NCBI RefSeq assembly: GCF_030655415.1
Contig: NZ_JAURVN010000009.1
Span: 1 to 64,000 of the forward strand
From: Herminiimonas sp.
GTDB lineage: Bacteria; Pseudomonadota; Gammaproteobacteria; Burkholderiales; Burkholderiaceae
Length of the DNA: 64,000 nt
Direction of reading: 5' to 3'
Shown: positions 1 to 8,975 of the stretch, one piece after another
Layout: every line of letters starts with the position of its first letter
How positions within the stretch are numbered: position 1 is the stretch's first letter
Program-made: the position numbers and the translations under genes
Notes under the pieces: generated by a model
Seen by the model: the letters and a program-made list of their open reading frames with translations, nothing else
Told to the model about the DNA's origin: nothing
The model's database searches: none

Positions 1-738
1 AATAACGCTCCCGATCTTCCTCGTATGGAGCGGCAGCGATTGCATGATGTGGTTGTTGAACATTTGCAAAACCTGATCATCGAAGGCGTGTTGGCTCCCG
101 GCACCAAACTCAATGAGCGTGAAGTGTGCGAACGCTTGGGAATTTCTCGTACGCCTTTGCGCGAAGCAATGAAGGTTCTTGCATCTGAAGGCTTGATCGA
201 AATCGCGCCGAACCGCGGTGCCTTCGTATCGAAGATGAGCGACACTGAAATATGGGAAGCATTTGAAGTCATGAGCGGCCTGGAAGCGCTGTCCGGCGAG
301 CTCGCTGCTGAACGTATTTCTCCAGCAGAGATTGCTGAAATCAAAGTGCTGCATGACGCGATGATCGTATGCCGTTCGCAAAACGATTTGCCAGGCTACT
401 ACAGCCGCAATCAAACGATACATAACAAGATCAATGCGGCTGCGCGTAACACGATGCTGCGACAAATTTATCTTTCACTGAATCGTCGTTTGCTGGCTCT
501 ACGTTTCAAATCCAATTTCAAGGAAGAGAAATGGGATAGAGCGATTGGTGAGCACGACGAAATGATCAAGGCATTAGAAGCACGTGATGGCAAACGCCTG
601 GCCGGCATACTCAGACAGCATTTGCTGGATAAACGTGATTCCGTCATGTCCGACTTGCGCGAGTCAGCTGCAGCAAGCGCCGCTACCGGCACTTCCACTT
701 CTGCGAAATCAAAAGCGGCAATCGCTGCTATCAAATAA
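1..738 (+). CDS. GntR family (FCD subfamily) transcriptional regulator, 5' end outside window
   Basis: A one-component regulator. An N-terminal winged helix-turn-helix (the NEREVCERLGISRTPLREA stretch, then ASEGLIE) is followed by an all-helical FCD effector domain that usually binds a small carboxylate, with acidic and histidine residues expected to hold a metal. The first in-window ATG is at 25, but the frame stays open to base 1 (N-N-A-P-D-L-P-R before that Met), so the start probably lies upstream. The C-terminus is a low-complexity Ala/Ser/Thr tail. It converges on tctA and shares a terminator with it. An inverted repeat at the tctC promoter (4175-4190) fits a GntR operator, so control of tctCBA is a reasonable inference. 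The ligand cannot be told from sequence. Confidence 0.9.
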   Translation, partial: NNAPDLPRMERQRLHDVVVEHLQNLIIEGVLAPGTKLNEREVCERLGISRTPLREAMKVLASEGLIEIAPNRGAFVSKMSDTEIWEAFEVMSGLEALSGELAAERISPAEIAEIKVLHDAMIVCRSQNDLPGYYSRNQTIHNKINAAARNTMLRQIYLSLNRRLLALRFKSNFKEEKWDRAIGEHDEMIKALEARDGKRLAGILRQHLLDKRDSVMSDLRESAAASAATGTSTSAKSKAAIAAIK

Positions 739-770
739 GCACGCGCAAGAAATCGAACAAGATGTAAAAA

Positions 771-797
771 AGCCTGGAGCACGCTCCAGGCTTTTTC
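771..797. terminator. bidirectional intrinsic terminator between GntR gene and tctA
   Basis: A 9-bp stem (771-779 with 784-792), a CACG loop, an A-run on the left and a T-run on the right. It serves both converging genes. Confidence 0.9.
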
Positions 798-811
798 TTT
801 TAAGCTTCTAC

Positions 812-2335
812 TTAGCTTGTTGCATCGACAGCGCGTATCGGTTCGCTACGACGAAAGCGCGCGATGATACTGCTCACCAAAGGCCACAGCAAAGCGATCA
901 TTGCCAAGGTCATGATGGTGCCAACCAAGCCACCGCTCCAGAACACGCCTAGTGCACCTTTGGAGCCGACCATGGTTTGACGGAATGCATCTTCAGCTCT
1001 ATCGCCCAACACCAATGCCAGTACTAAAGGCGCTAATGGGTAGCTGAGTTTTTTGAAGATGTAGCCGATCACGCCGAACACCACCATCTGCCAAATATCG
1101 AAGATCGCGTTATGCACAGTGAACGCGCCGATTGCACAGATCACCATGATCGATGGTGCAATGATCGAGAATGGAATCCGCAAAATCGCAGCAAACAACG
1201 GTACCGTAGACAGCACCACCAGCAAGCCGGCAATATTACCGAGGTACATGCTGGCGATCAGGCTCCAGACAAACTCCTTCTGTTCGACGAACAGCATCGG
1301 TCCTGGTTGCAAGCCCCAGATCATCAAGCCACCGAGCAAGACTGCTGCCGTTGCCGAACCTGGAATACCCAGTGCCAGCATAGGCAGCAATGCGCTGGTG
1401 CCTGCTGCATGCGCTGCGGTTTCTGGTGCGAGCACGCCTTCGATTGCGCCCTTGCCGAATTCATCTGGCGTGCGCGAAAACTTCTTCGCCATGCCATAAC
1501 CCATGAATGACGCAGCGACTGCACCGCCTGGTGTAATACCGAGCCAGCAACCGATGATGGATGAACGTAACAATGTGAGCCAATACTTAGGCAGTGATGC
1601 CCAAGTTTTGAAAACGACTTTCAAATCGATCGCCGCTTTCTTGCCCTTGAATGCCAAACCTTCTTCCATCGTGAGCAGAATTTCGCTGACGCCGAACAAA
1701 CCGATCACAGCAACCAGGAAGTCGAAGCCACGTAACAATTCCGGGAAATCGAACGTCATGCGCAACTGTCCCGAGATCGTATCCATGCCGACCGCCGCCA
1801 ACAGGAAGCCGATACACATGGAGATGATGATCTTCGCTTTTGGCTCCTTGCCCATGCCAATGAAACTGCAAAAGGTCAGGAAGTAGACTGCGAAAAATTC
1901 CGGAGGCCCGAAGCGTAACGCAAACTTTGCGACTAATGGTGCGAGGAAGGTAATGATCACCACACCAAACAGCGCGCCTATGCACGAGCCGGTAAATGCG
2001 CTGGTGAGCGCTTGTCCCGCGCGCCCTTGTTGCGCCATTGGATAGCCATCGAAGGTTGTCGCAACCGACCATGCCTCACCAGGAATATTAAACAAAATGG
2101 AAGTGATCGCGCCGCCGAACAATGCGCCCCAATAAATACACGACAACAAAATAATTGCCGATGTCGGGTTCATTGAAAACGTCAACGGCAGCAGAATCGC
2201 AACGCCATTCGGGCCACCGAGACCAGGCAACACACCAACCACGATGCCGAGAAGAATCCCGAGCAACATCAGACCAGTATTTTGCCAACTGAGTACGTGG
2301 CCGAAGCCCTGCATGAGTGAATTAAGTTCGTCCAT
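812..2335 (-). CDS. tctA: tripartite tricarboxylate transporter, large permease subunit TctA
   Basis: The large (507 aa) multi-spanning membrane subunit of a TTT-family secondary transporter, which moves a carboxylate delivered by the periplasmic TctC protein using an ion gradient. The sequence is hydrophobic throughout. It has the family's glycine- and proline-rich N-terminal region (GVLPGLGGPNGVAILLP) and the repeated second half with GITPGGAVAASFMGYGMAKK. Length is normal for TctA. The gene starts 8 bp after tctB and is last in tctC-tctB-tctA. The substrate class (citrate, other di/tricarboxylates or aromatic acids) is not determined by sequence. Confidence 0.95.
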   Translation of the reverse strand: MDELNSLMQGFGHVLSWQNTGLMLLGILLGIVVGVLPGLGGPNGVAILLPLTFSMNPTSAIILLSCIYWGALFGGAITSILFNIPGEAWSVATTFDGYPMAQQGRAGQALTSAFTGSCIGALFGVVIITFLAPLVAKFALRFGPPEFFAVYFLTFCSFIGMGKEPKAKIIISMCIGFLLAAVGMDTISGQLRMTFDFPELLRGFDFLVAVIGLFGVSEILLTMEEGLAFKGKKAAIDLKVVFKTWASLPKYWLTLLRSSIIGCWLGITPGGAVAASFMGYGMAKKFSRTPDEFGKGAIEGVLAPETAAHAAGTSALLPMLALGIPGSATAAVLLGGLMIWGLQPGPMLFVEQKEFVWSLIASMYLGNIAGLLVVLSTVPLFAAILRIPFSIIAPSIMVICAIGAFTVHNAIFDIWQMVVFGVIGYIFKKLSYPLAPLVLALVLGDRAEDAFRQTMVGSKGALGVFWSGGLVGTIMTLAMIALLWPLVSSIIARFRRSEPIRAVDATS

Positions 2336-2343
2336 GATCGCCC

Positions 2344-2865
2344 TTAGTAGCCCAGCCAGTTTTCCAGTGGGCCTTTTGGCAAGGGCACCATGAACTGAAT
2401 TTCAAAAATGAAGAAGAAAAATCCCATCAGGCAGATCGATACCAACGCAGCTTTCCATATCGGAAATTTGCCGAGGAAGATCATGAAGGCTGCGATGAAC
2501 AATGTGGACGCAACGTAAATGCCGAGATAAGCAATCGTGAACACGAAGAACAACAGCGGCAGCAAAATGACGGCAACCAATTTGGCTTGTGCAACTTCGA
2601 TGAACGGTGTTTGATCGTTATCGCGGATCGCATAAATGAATACGGCGATGCTGGCGATGAGGACAACCACCGCGAGACGAAGAGGGAAATAGCCTGCTTC
2701 TGGTCCGTATGGTCCCCAGCCCGCACCGAGTTTGTAGTTATCCCAGATAAGAATGGCTGATCCGATCGCGAGCGCCAGCGAAACAGCAATTTCCGCAGTG
2801 CGAATAGAAAAAACGGCGGGCGAAGGCTCGCGCACTTCATCAATAAGTGGTTCTGAATTATTCAT
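2344..2865 (-). CDS. tctB: tripartite tricarboxylate transporter, small permease subunit TctB
   Basis: The small membrane subunit of the TTT transporter, 173 aa with about four transmembrane helices and a soluble N-terminus of some 25 residues (MNNSEPLIDEV). The open frame extends upstream to 2931, but the ATG at 2865 gives a normal N-terminus and the extra 22 residues look unlike a TctB. TctB sequences are poorly conserved, and the identification rests on topology, length and position between TctC and TctA. The gene follows tctC by 113 bp. Confidence 0.9.
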   Translation of the reverse strand: MNNSEPLIDEVREPSPAVFSIRTAEIAVSLALAIGSAILIWDNYKLGAGWGPYGPEAGYFPLRLAVVVLIASIAVFIYAIRDNDQTPFIEVAQAKLVAVILLPLLFFVFTIAYLGIYVASTLFIAAFMIFLGKFPIWKAALVSICLMGFFFFIFEIQFMVPLPKGPLENWLGY

Positions 2866-2978
2866 TTTACTGACCCGTAAAGTGATGGTTGATGCGGTGA
2901 GCGCCGACCACTCATGCAAGCATCTGCACAAATGGTGGCGTCACTTTATCCGCGTGGGTATCAGAAGCTGGTGTCTGC

Positions 2979-3983
2979 TTATTTCGTCACGACGAAACCG
3001 GCAGCCTTCATGATTTCACGATGGGCTTGCTCATCTTTAGAGAGGAAAGCCTCGAGTGGCGCACCTGTCAAAAACTCAGGTTGCAATGCATTTTTCTCGA
3101 GATAGACTTTCCATTCCGGTGTTTCAACAACCTTCTTGAACAGGTCGACATAGAACTTTTGTTCATCCGGTTTAACGCCACCCGGCATCATGAAAATACG
3201 CAGCATCTGGTAGCTGACATTGAGGCCGCTTTCCTTGCAGGTCGGGATATCGGACCACGCCATCGTGTCCGTTACCTTGGCGGTATAAGTGATGCGTTTG
3301 TCCTGGAATACGCAGAGTGCCGTGTGCTGTCCAGCGCGCCATTGCGAGACTGATTCGGATGGATTGTTAGTATCGGAATCGATGTGCTTGCCAGACAATT
3401 GAGTCGCTGCTTCGCCGCCGCCTTTGTACGGGATGTAGAGGAACTTGGCGCCGGTTGCTTTCTCGATCATCGTGGTGATCATGTGATCTTCACGCTTGGA
3501 ACTGGTACCGCCCATCTTGAAGGTTTCCGGCTTGGCTTTTGCCGCAGCGATGAAGTCCAGCGGTTTCTTGTAGCCGGCTTCTGTATTGGTCCACAGTACA
3601 AACGCATCTTGCGCAATCATTGCGATCGGCGTCAGATCACGCCAGTTAAACGGCAGACCGGTTGCCAAAGGCGTGGTGTAAATCGACGAGGAAGCAACAA
3701 TGATTTTGTTTGGATTGCCCTGCGATGCCTTCATATCGAGCAAGCCTTCTGCGCCGCTGGCACCGGATTTATTGCTGACGATGAAGGGCTGCTTCATCAG
3801 ATTGTGTTTGGTAATAATGCCCTGAATCGAACGCGCCATCTGGTCGGAGGCACCACCCGCACTGAACGGAACAACCATTTCAACCGGCTTGGTAGGCTCC
3901 CAGGCATGTGCACTCAAAGCGCTGCACAGGGTGGCAAGGACGAATCCGATCTTGATCGGTTGGACTATCAGTTTCTTTTGCAT
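2979..3983 (-). CDS. tctC: Bug/TctC family periplasmic solute-binding protein
   Basis: The extracytoplasmic receptor for the TctAB permease. A signal peptide (residues 1-25, ending SAHA-W) precedes a mature protein starting near WEPTKPVEMVVPFSAGGASD, the typical Bug strand and glycine-rich ligand loop. The total of 334 aa is usual for the family. The start is the ATG at 3983, which has GGAG about nine bases upstream. The longer frame to 4130 adds 49 residues of no likely function. Bug receptors are greatly expanded in Burkholderiales, but this one sits with its own permease. Ligand not known. Confidence 0.93.
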   Translation of the reverse strand: MQKKLIVQPIKIGFVLATLCSALSAHAWEPTKPVEMVVPFSAGGASDQMARSIQGIITKHNLMKQPFIVSNKSGASGAEGLLDMKASQGNPNKIIVASSSIYTTPLATGLPFNWRDLTPIAMIAQDAFVLWTNTEAGYKKPLDFIAAAKAKPETFKMGGTSSKREDHMITTMIEKATGAKFLYIPYKGGGEAATQLSGKHIDSDTNNPSESVSQWRAGQHTALCVFQDKRITYTAKVTDTMAWSDIPTCKESGLNVSYQMLRIFMMPGGVKPDEQKFYVDLFKKVVETPEWKVYLEKNALQPEFLTGAPLEAFLSKDEQAHREIMKAAGFVVTK

Positions 3984-4174
3984 GACGTTGTCTCCGTTAT
4001 GGTGGGCTGAACCCGTTTTAATCATTTGCTGCCTCGGTGGCCACTCTGTGGCGGCCTCCCGAACTGTTTTTTTCAAACACTTGCAGAGCATAAGTAGCGG
4101 AATATTCACTATTAAGCCCAGCGCAATCAAACCTCCTCAAGAGTGTTATACGCGTTCCAAATTATGCATTTAGA

Positions 4175-4211
4175 ATATTGAATACAATATACATTTTAAA
4201 ATAAATGTCAA
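4175..4211 (-). promoter_or_regulatory. tctC promoter with candidate GntR operator
   Basis: On the minus strand TTGACA (4211-4206) lies 16 bp before TATTGT (4189-4184). A perfect repeat ATATTG-N4-CAATAT (4175-4190) covers the -10, and a second repeat ACATTT-N6-AAATGT (4191-4208) lies in the spacer. This layout suits a repressor. GntR as the factor is inferred from the neighbourhood. Confidence 0.55.
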
Positions 4212-4380
4212 TTGTTGATCTTGATAACTATTTTTGAACTGCTCTTTTAATAAGGGAGAACTCGGTTTACCTGTGGTTATCGGGATTGGGCTGATTGTGG
4301 CGGGGTGGAAATAGCCATCTGATTAAAGGAAATCGCCGGAGAAGATCAATTGTCAGGCCAACATGCTGCGCATAAAACAA

Positions 4381-4410
4381 AAAAGCCACGCTCAATAGCG
4401 TGGCTTTTTT
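4381..4410 (-). terminator. intrinsic terminator downstream of the 4538-4804 gene
   Basis: Stem GCCACGCT (4385-4392), loop CAAT, AGCGTGGC (4397-4404), with T-runs on both strands. It lies beyond the 3' end of the minus-strand small gene. Confidence 0.85.
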
Positions 4411-4537
4411 GTCCTACGGCGGAAAAGCTCAGCACCTTCTACCGTATATGTCTGGGACTGCTTATCTAATATGCCTAATGGCTGAAAGTAATGCGTTTCC
4501 ACTCTACCCTGCTGCTAAACCATCGGGGCCGTCTGAA

Positions 4538-4804
4538 TCAATTCTTGAGACCCTTAAGCAAAACCTCAGCAGTCACCTCATTGAGATCAACGCCGCGTTC
4601 TTTTGCCAGTGTCTGCAATTGCAATACCAGATCGCTATTCAATTTGACTGCAAACGGTATCAAACCCAGAGCTTGATCACGCTTGCGCTGTTCGCGACGG
4701 TCGACAACTACCGCGCTATCGCCACCGAAAGCTCCGACGCCAGGCGCTGCCATCTTGCCCATCAGCTTCTTGGCGTCGCTCTTTGCCATTCCTGTTTTTT
4801 TCAT
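4538..4804 (-). CDS. small ribbon-helix-helix-like protein, function unknown
   Basis: An 88-aa protein with a basic, flexible N-terminal half and a compact C-terminal segment. IPFAVKLNSDLVLQLQTLAK followed by a second helix (LNEVTAEVLLKGL) reads as strand-helix-helix, as in MetJ/Arc-type DNA-binding proteins. A turn between the helices (ERGVDLNE) supports this. The start is the ATG at 4804 with GAGG upstream, though Met6 is also possible. It is a single gene with its own terminator and no toxin-like partner beside it, so an antitoxin role is not supported. DNA binding is an inference from the fold pattern. Confidence 0.75.
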   Translation of the reverse strand: MKKTGMAKSDAKKLMGKMAAPGVGAFGGDSAVVVDRREQRKRDQALGLIPFAVKLNSDLVLQLQTLAKERGVDLNEVTAEVLLKGLKN

Positions 4805-4932
4805 TTTGTATGGCCTCGTGATTTAAAGAGGCCATTGTACGCAGGGCGCGCAGGCGGATGGATACTTAAATTCGCCAAGTCGCACGCGCGGCTGCCCATC
4901 CGCGGGACTTGGCGACCTGACTAAGCAAAAAT

Positions 4933-7821
4933 TTACTTGTCGTTTTCCAGACTTTCTCTGATGCGCCTTGAAAGCGTTTCCATCGTAAAAGGTTTGGTCA
5001 GCAACTGCATACCGGGTTCGAGCAAGCCATTTCCAAAGACAGCGTTCTCTGCATAGCCTGTGATGAACAAGACTTTTAAATCGGAGCGCACAACGCGGCC
5101 GGCATCGGCTACCTGGCGTCCATTCAAACCGCCTGGCAGACCGACGTCGGTGATCAGCAAATCTATTCTTGCGGTGGATTGCAGAACTTTGAGTGCATCT
5201 GCACCGTTATCCGCTTCGATGGTCGCGTAGCCGGCGTCATTCAATACTTCAACGATGACTTTGCGGATGGCGACCTCATCATCAACTACAAGCACGACTT
5301 CACCGGTGCCATTCGCGTGGATGATTTCCGGTGGAGTTTGTTCTTTGCGCTCGACACTGTCTGCATGAAAACGTGGCAGATAAACGCACATCGTGGTGCC
5401 GGCGCCAACTTCGGAATAAATGCGTATCTGTCCGCCGGATTGAAGTGCAAAACCATACACCATAGACAAGCCAAGACCGGTTCCTTCGCCTAGCGGTTTG
5501 GTGGTGAAAAACGGGTCGAACGCACGCGCAATGACTTCGGGCGTCATGCCGGTGCCGGTATCGCTGACGCAGAGTGAAACGTATTGGCCGGGCGGCAAAT
5601 CGCGTTCGCCTGCCCATTGATCATCCAACCATTTGTTGGCGGTCTCTATCGTCAAGCGGCCACCATCCGGCATGGCGTCACGCGCATTAATGCACAAATT
5701 GAGAAGCGCGTTTTCCAGTTGAGGTGAATCAACCAGAATGGTCCACGCGCCCACTGCGCCGATCACCTCGAGTTCTATTGAGGGGCCTATGGTTCGACGT
5801 ATGAGTTCTTCCATCCCGCTGACCAGACGGTTCACATCAGTCGCTTTGGGGTCCAGTGTCTGGCGTCTTGAGAAGGCCAGCAATCGATGCGTCAATGCAG
5901 CCGCGCGATTGACAGATGACAAGGCGACGTTGACATAGCGTTCCATGCCGTCCGTTCGGCCTTGCGCCATTTTGACGCGCATCAAATCAAGACTACCCAT
6001 GATGCCGGCCAGCAGATTGTTGAAGTCGTGCGCGAGGCCGCCGGTCAATTGGCCGACCGCCTCCATCTTGTGCGAATGTCGCAATGCTTCTTCTGCCAGC
6101 ATCAACTGACGGGTGCGCGCATTCACTTCGGTCTCAAGATTTTCGTTTATTTTGCGTAGTTGCAAATCACTTTCACGCAAAGCAATTTCGCTGCGCAGTC
6201 GACCACTTGCGGTCTTGATACGCTCAGAGAATTCCTTGATGAGTGCAATGTCATCTGGTGACCACGCGCGAATTTCTACGTCGTTGATATACAGCACGGC
6301 AATCAGCCGATCCTGTTCTATGACAGGTACATTCACAAACGACGCGGCGTACTTTTCCTTGAGGGCATCTGCCGCATTTTGTGTGCGTTCATCTTTTTGC
6401 ACATCATCGATAACGACGAAATTTCCTTGTTTAAGATCGTCGATAAACGAACCGAAATCCCGCAAGTGAAGAGCGTTCGGCAAGCCGCTTACATTCGGCG
6501 CATTCCATTCTCTATCCACGTGCAACATGTCGGTTTCATCATCGATGACGCCGTATCCAACGCGACTGACACCCAACACTTCGCCAAGAATTTGCGTGGC
6601 GACAAAAGCAATTTGCGTAGGTTCTTCTACGTGGCGAATTGCATCGGTCAATTTGATCAGTGCATCGCGCCTTGCTTCCGCCTGCTTGCGCTCGGTGACG
6701 TCACGCGTAGTACCTGCTACTGCTTCAACCTCGCCATCCGGCCCCAGAATTGGCACCAGAATATAGTCGTACACGCGCGGACCAAACGCGCCGTTAAAAG
6801 GGACTTCGCCACGAACCGGTCGTTTGGTAGTACGGACTTGTTCTATTTCTCTGTCATGCATTTCGGCATGCCAGGGCTCATACCCAAGTTCCAGACAGTT
6901 TTTGCCGATTGCGCCTTCCCATGTCTGTCCCCACAGTTTAAGCAAGACCTCGTTCGCATAAATAAATCGATGATTGAGGTCCCAGACATAGGCAAGATCC
7001 GGTGTGTGTGACAGGAAGGTTTCGTATAGTCGACGACGCTGCTCCGATTCTGCAGTGATACGCGCTAGTTCATCTCTGATCAGTTTTTGATCGTGGATGT
7101 CGGTGGATGTACCGAACCATCGAATCACGGATTGGCTTGCAGTATCGCGATGCGGTTCTGCACGCGCCAGGAACCAGCGATACTCGCCCGACTTGGATCG
7201 TAGTCTGTGCTCGATCACAAAGGTATGACCACTCTGCGTTGCGCTAGCCCAGGCATCCATCGTGAGCTGCTGATCGTCCGGATGAATAAAATGATCCGAG
7301 ATAAATTGGGCAGTCGCACCCTCCATCACGTCGCCGCTATAGGCATACCATTGCTGATTGAAAAATTCGACTTTGCCTTCAGCATCGGTGATCCATACGA
7401 TCTGCGGAATGGCATTTGCCATCACGCGAAAACGCGTCTCGCTTTCTCTTAATTTTTCTTCTGCGCGAATACGGGTAGTGGCATTGCGAAAATAGACAGA
7501 CATGCTGTCCGCAGAAGGATAGCAATGCACTTCATACCAACGATCGTGGGCGGGATAATAGGAAGTAAAAGATTCACTGACCAGATCACGTGCGACGCGT
7601 CGATAGACAGTTTCGAATTCGCTGCCAGCCAGGCCGGGATAAGCATCCCACAAAGATTGTCCTAGCAATTCGCCAGGCTTGCGGTCCAGCACAACGTTGG
7701 CTTGCTGATTGACGTAAGTAAAGCGCCAATCACGATCCATAGAAAAGAATGCATCGGTAATGCTCTCAAGGATGGCTTCAGCATCAGGATGCGTGATCTT
7801 TTTTTGCTGCATAGTCGACAT
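4933..7821 (-). CDS. hybrid sensor histidine kinase (PAS-PAS-PAS-GAF-HisKA-HATPase-REC)
   Basis: A 962-aa cytoplasmic hybrid kinase. Three PAS domains (about residues 10-125, 130-250 and 265-385), a GAF domain (about 390-545), a coiled linker, then a dimerisation H-box (GGLAHDFNNLL) with the phospho-acceptor His. An N-box (NALLNLCINARDAM) and G-boxes (DTGTGM, GEGTGLGLSMVYGF) follow. A C-terminal receiver has VLVVDDE, the acceptor Asp in LLITDVGLPGG, and the conserved Lys in TKPF. There are no membrane segments, so the signal is likely internal. No response regulator lies beside it, so its output partner must be elsewhere. The start is ambiguous among TTG 7833, ATG 7821 and ATG 7812. The ATG at 7821 is used here. 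Confidence 0.93.
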   Translation of the reverse strand: MSTMQQKKITHPDAEAILESITDAFFSMDRDWRFTYVNQQANVVLDRKPGELLGQSLWDAYPGLAGSEFETVYRRVARDLVSESFTSYYPAHDRWYEVHCYPSADSMSVYFRNATTRIRAEEKLRESETRFRVMANAIPQIVWITDAEGKVEFFNQQWYAYSGDVMEGATAQFISDHFIHPDDQQLTMDAWASATQSGHTFVIEHRLRSKSGEYRWFLARAEPHRDTASQSVIRWFGTSTDIHDQKLIRDELARITAESEQRRRLYETFLSHTPDLAYVWDLNHRFIYANEVLLKLWGQTWEGAIGKNCLELGYEPWHAEMHDREIEQVRTTKRPVRGEVPFNGAFGPRVYDYILVPILGPDGEVEAVAGTTRDVTERKQAEARRDALIKLTDAIRHVEEPTQIAFVATQILGEVLGVSRVGYGVIDDETDMLHVDREWNAPNVSGLPNALHLRDFGSFIDDLKQGNFVVIDDVQKDERTQNAADALKEKYAASFVNVPVIEQDRLIAVLYINDVEIRAWSPDDIALIKEFSERIKTASGRLRSEIALRESDLQLRKINENLETEVNARTRQLMLAEEALRHSHKMEAVGQLTGGLAHDFNNLLAGIMGSLDLMRVKMAQGRTDGMERYVNVALSSVNRAAALTHRLLAFSRRQTLDPKATDVNRLVSGMEELIRRTIGPSIELEVIGAVGAWTILVDSPQLENALLNLCINARDAMPDGGRLTIETANKWLDDQWAGERDLPPGQYVSLCVSDTGTGMTPEVIARAFDPFFTTKPLGEGTGLGLSMVYGFALQSGGQIRIYSEVGAGTTMCVYLPRFHADSVERKEQTPPEIIHANGTGEVVLVVDDEVAIRKVIVEVLNDAGYATIEADNGADALKVLQSTARIDLLITDVGLPGGLNGRQVADAGRVVRSDLKVLFITGYAENAVFGNGLLEPGMQLLTKPFTMETLSRRIRESLENDK

Positions 7822-8075
7822 GCCTTGGACCAATAAGGAATGTCAATTTTAAATCAAACCGAATCTCAAAATAAGTGCGCAAACCAATATAAAACCAACT
7901 TTTTCAAGGACACTAAATGTAAATTTTACAAATCATTATGCGACTTTGCAGCATCGTCTATCTGCGCATAAGGAATTGAAAAACACACCTGCATATGCGA
8001 TTTAACATCGGGAGCTTTTAATCCCAATATTCATATACAAACGCACATGCAGGCCTTACGAAATATGAAAATGAA

Positions 8076-8297
8076 TTAACCTTTTTTACCGCCAAATACC
8101 AGTAACAAACCACCAATCACAATCGCGCCAACGCCTGCCCAGACTGGTACATTCACAGTCTCTTTTTCTGCTACCGAAAGTTCTATCGGTCCAAGTTTGG
8201 CTTGATGCGTTTCCTTGGTGTAGCTAAAGCTGCCGTAGACCAGACCAAGTGTGCCTGCGACGATCAATACTATTCCTGCCAATTTTGCTGCGTTCAT
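8076..8297 (-). CDS. small two-helix membrane protein, DUF3185-like
   Basis: A 73-aa protein with a hydrophobic helix at residues 7-24 and another at 51-69. They are joined by a conserved-looking hydrophilic loop (TKETHQAKLGPIELSVAEKE). It ends in GGKKG. The arrangement matches small inner-membrane proteins of the DUF3185 type, which have no assigned role. It is separate from the sensor kinase by about 250 bp and from the 8436 gene by 138 bp. Family assignment is from memory of the pattern, not a search. Confidence 0.8.
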   Translation of the reverse strand: MNAAKLAGIVLIVAGTLGLVYGSFSYTKETHQAKLGPIELSVAEKETVNVPVWAGVGAIVIGGLLLVFGGKKG

Positions 8298-8435
8298 TTT
8301 TTCTCTCCCTGTGATTTAAATTACAGATACAGCGCCAGTCTATGCATTATTTGTTTCGAAGTTAATTTATTTATCTTGAATGATCAGCAAGCGGTAATCA
8401 AGCGATGCCATCACTACACCACAAACATTCAACTT

Positions 8436-8942
8436 TTAATCCTTCAACTTGTGATCTTCGCCTTTTGCTTCTTCCATCGCTTCCGGCTCGAGTTCTTCGG
8501 CCGAACGGTTCAGATGAACGAACAAACCCCAGGCTGCCAGCAATACAGCAGTCGCCATCAAAATACTGGCGGCATACGGCAATTGCGATGGATCTTCATG
8601 CAAGGCTTTGAAGGTCGCCACCAAACCTTCGATCGCCAACGCGACGATAACCACCACAAAGAAGCGCGATAGAAAGCGTCGCACTCGTGTTGGCGCGCTG
8701 ATATCCGCGTCGCGTACTACTTCCTCTTCGGCGATGGTTTCTGCAATCTGCAGAGCCACCACGGCTGCAGCCAGCAGACCAACGGCCTCAATGATGGTCA
8801 GTGCGGCGGCGCCGTCCAAGCCACCGACAAAACCCAGCCAGCCCATCCTTACCGCGATCGCAATCAACATCAACGCGGCCAGCGCAAAGAAAACTGCCAT
8901 CAGGCCATGAATAACGCGAAATACATTTGTGACTAGTTTCAT
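8436..8942 (-). CDS. four-helix inner-membrane protein, function unknown
   Basis: A 168-aa protein with hydrophobic stretches near residues 12-32, 45-65, 92-110 and 122-142. A basic cytoplasmic loop (PTRVRRFLSR) lies between helices 2 and 3, and the C-terminus is highly acidic (EELEPEAMEEAKGED). No catalytic motif is visible. It lies 33 bp downstream of the SDR gene on the same strand and could be co-transcribed with it. I do not recognise a function. Confidence 0.8.
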   Translation of the reverse strand: MKLVTNVFRVIHGLMAVFFALAALMLIAIAVRMGWLGFVGGLDGAAALTIIEAVGLLAAAVVALQIAETIAEEEVVRDADISAPTRVRRFLSRFFVVVIVALAIEGLVATFKALHEDPSQLPYAASILMATAVLLAAWGLFVHLNRSAEELEPEAMEEAKGEDHKLKD

Positions 8943-8975
8943 TTTTATCTTTCAAACGTATTTCAATTGGAAAAA

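Larger units (their letters stand above)
3984..4537. other. intergenic region upstream of tctC
   Basis: A 554-bp gap. Its tctC-proximal part holds the tct promoter, two nested inverted repeats and an AT-rich stretch (4140-4250). The distal part holds the terminator of the 4538-4804 gene. A 174-codon open frame on the plus strand beginning at 4400 has no recognisable features and overlaps the terminator and the opposing gene, so it is not called. Confidence 0.6.

Noticed and set aside
4400..4924. 174-codon plus-strand frame
   Set aside because: It starts within a terminator, overlaps the RHH-like gene, and has no recognisable domain.
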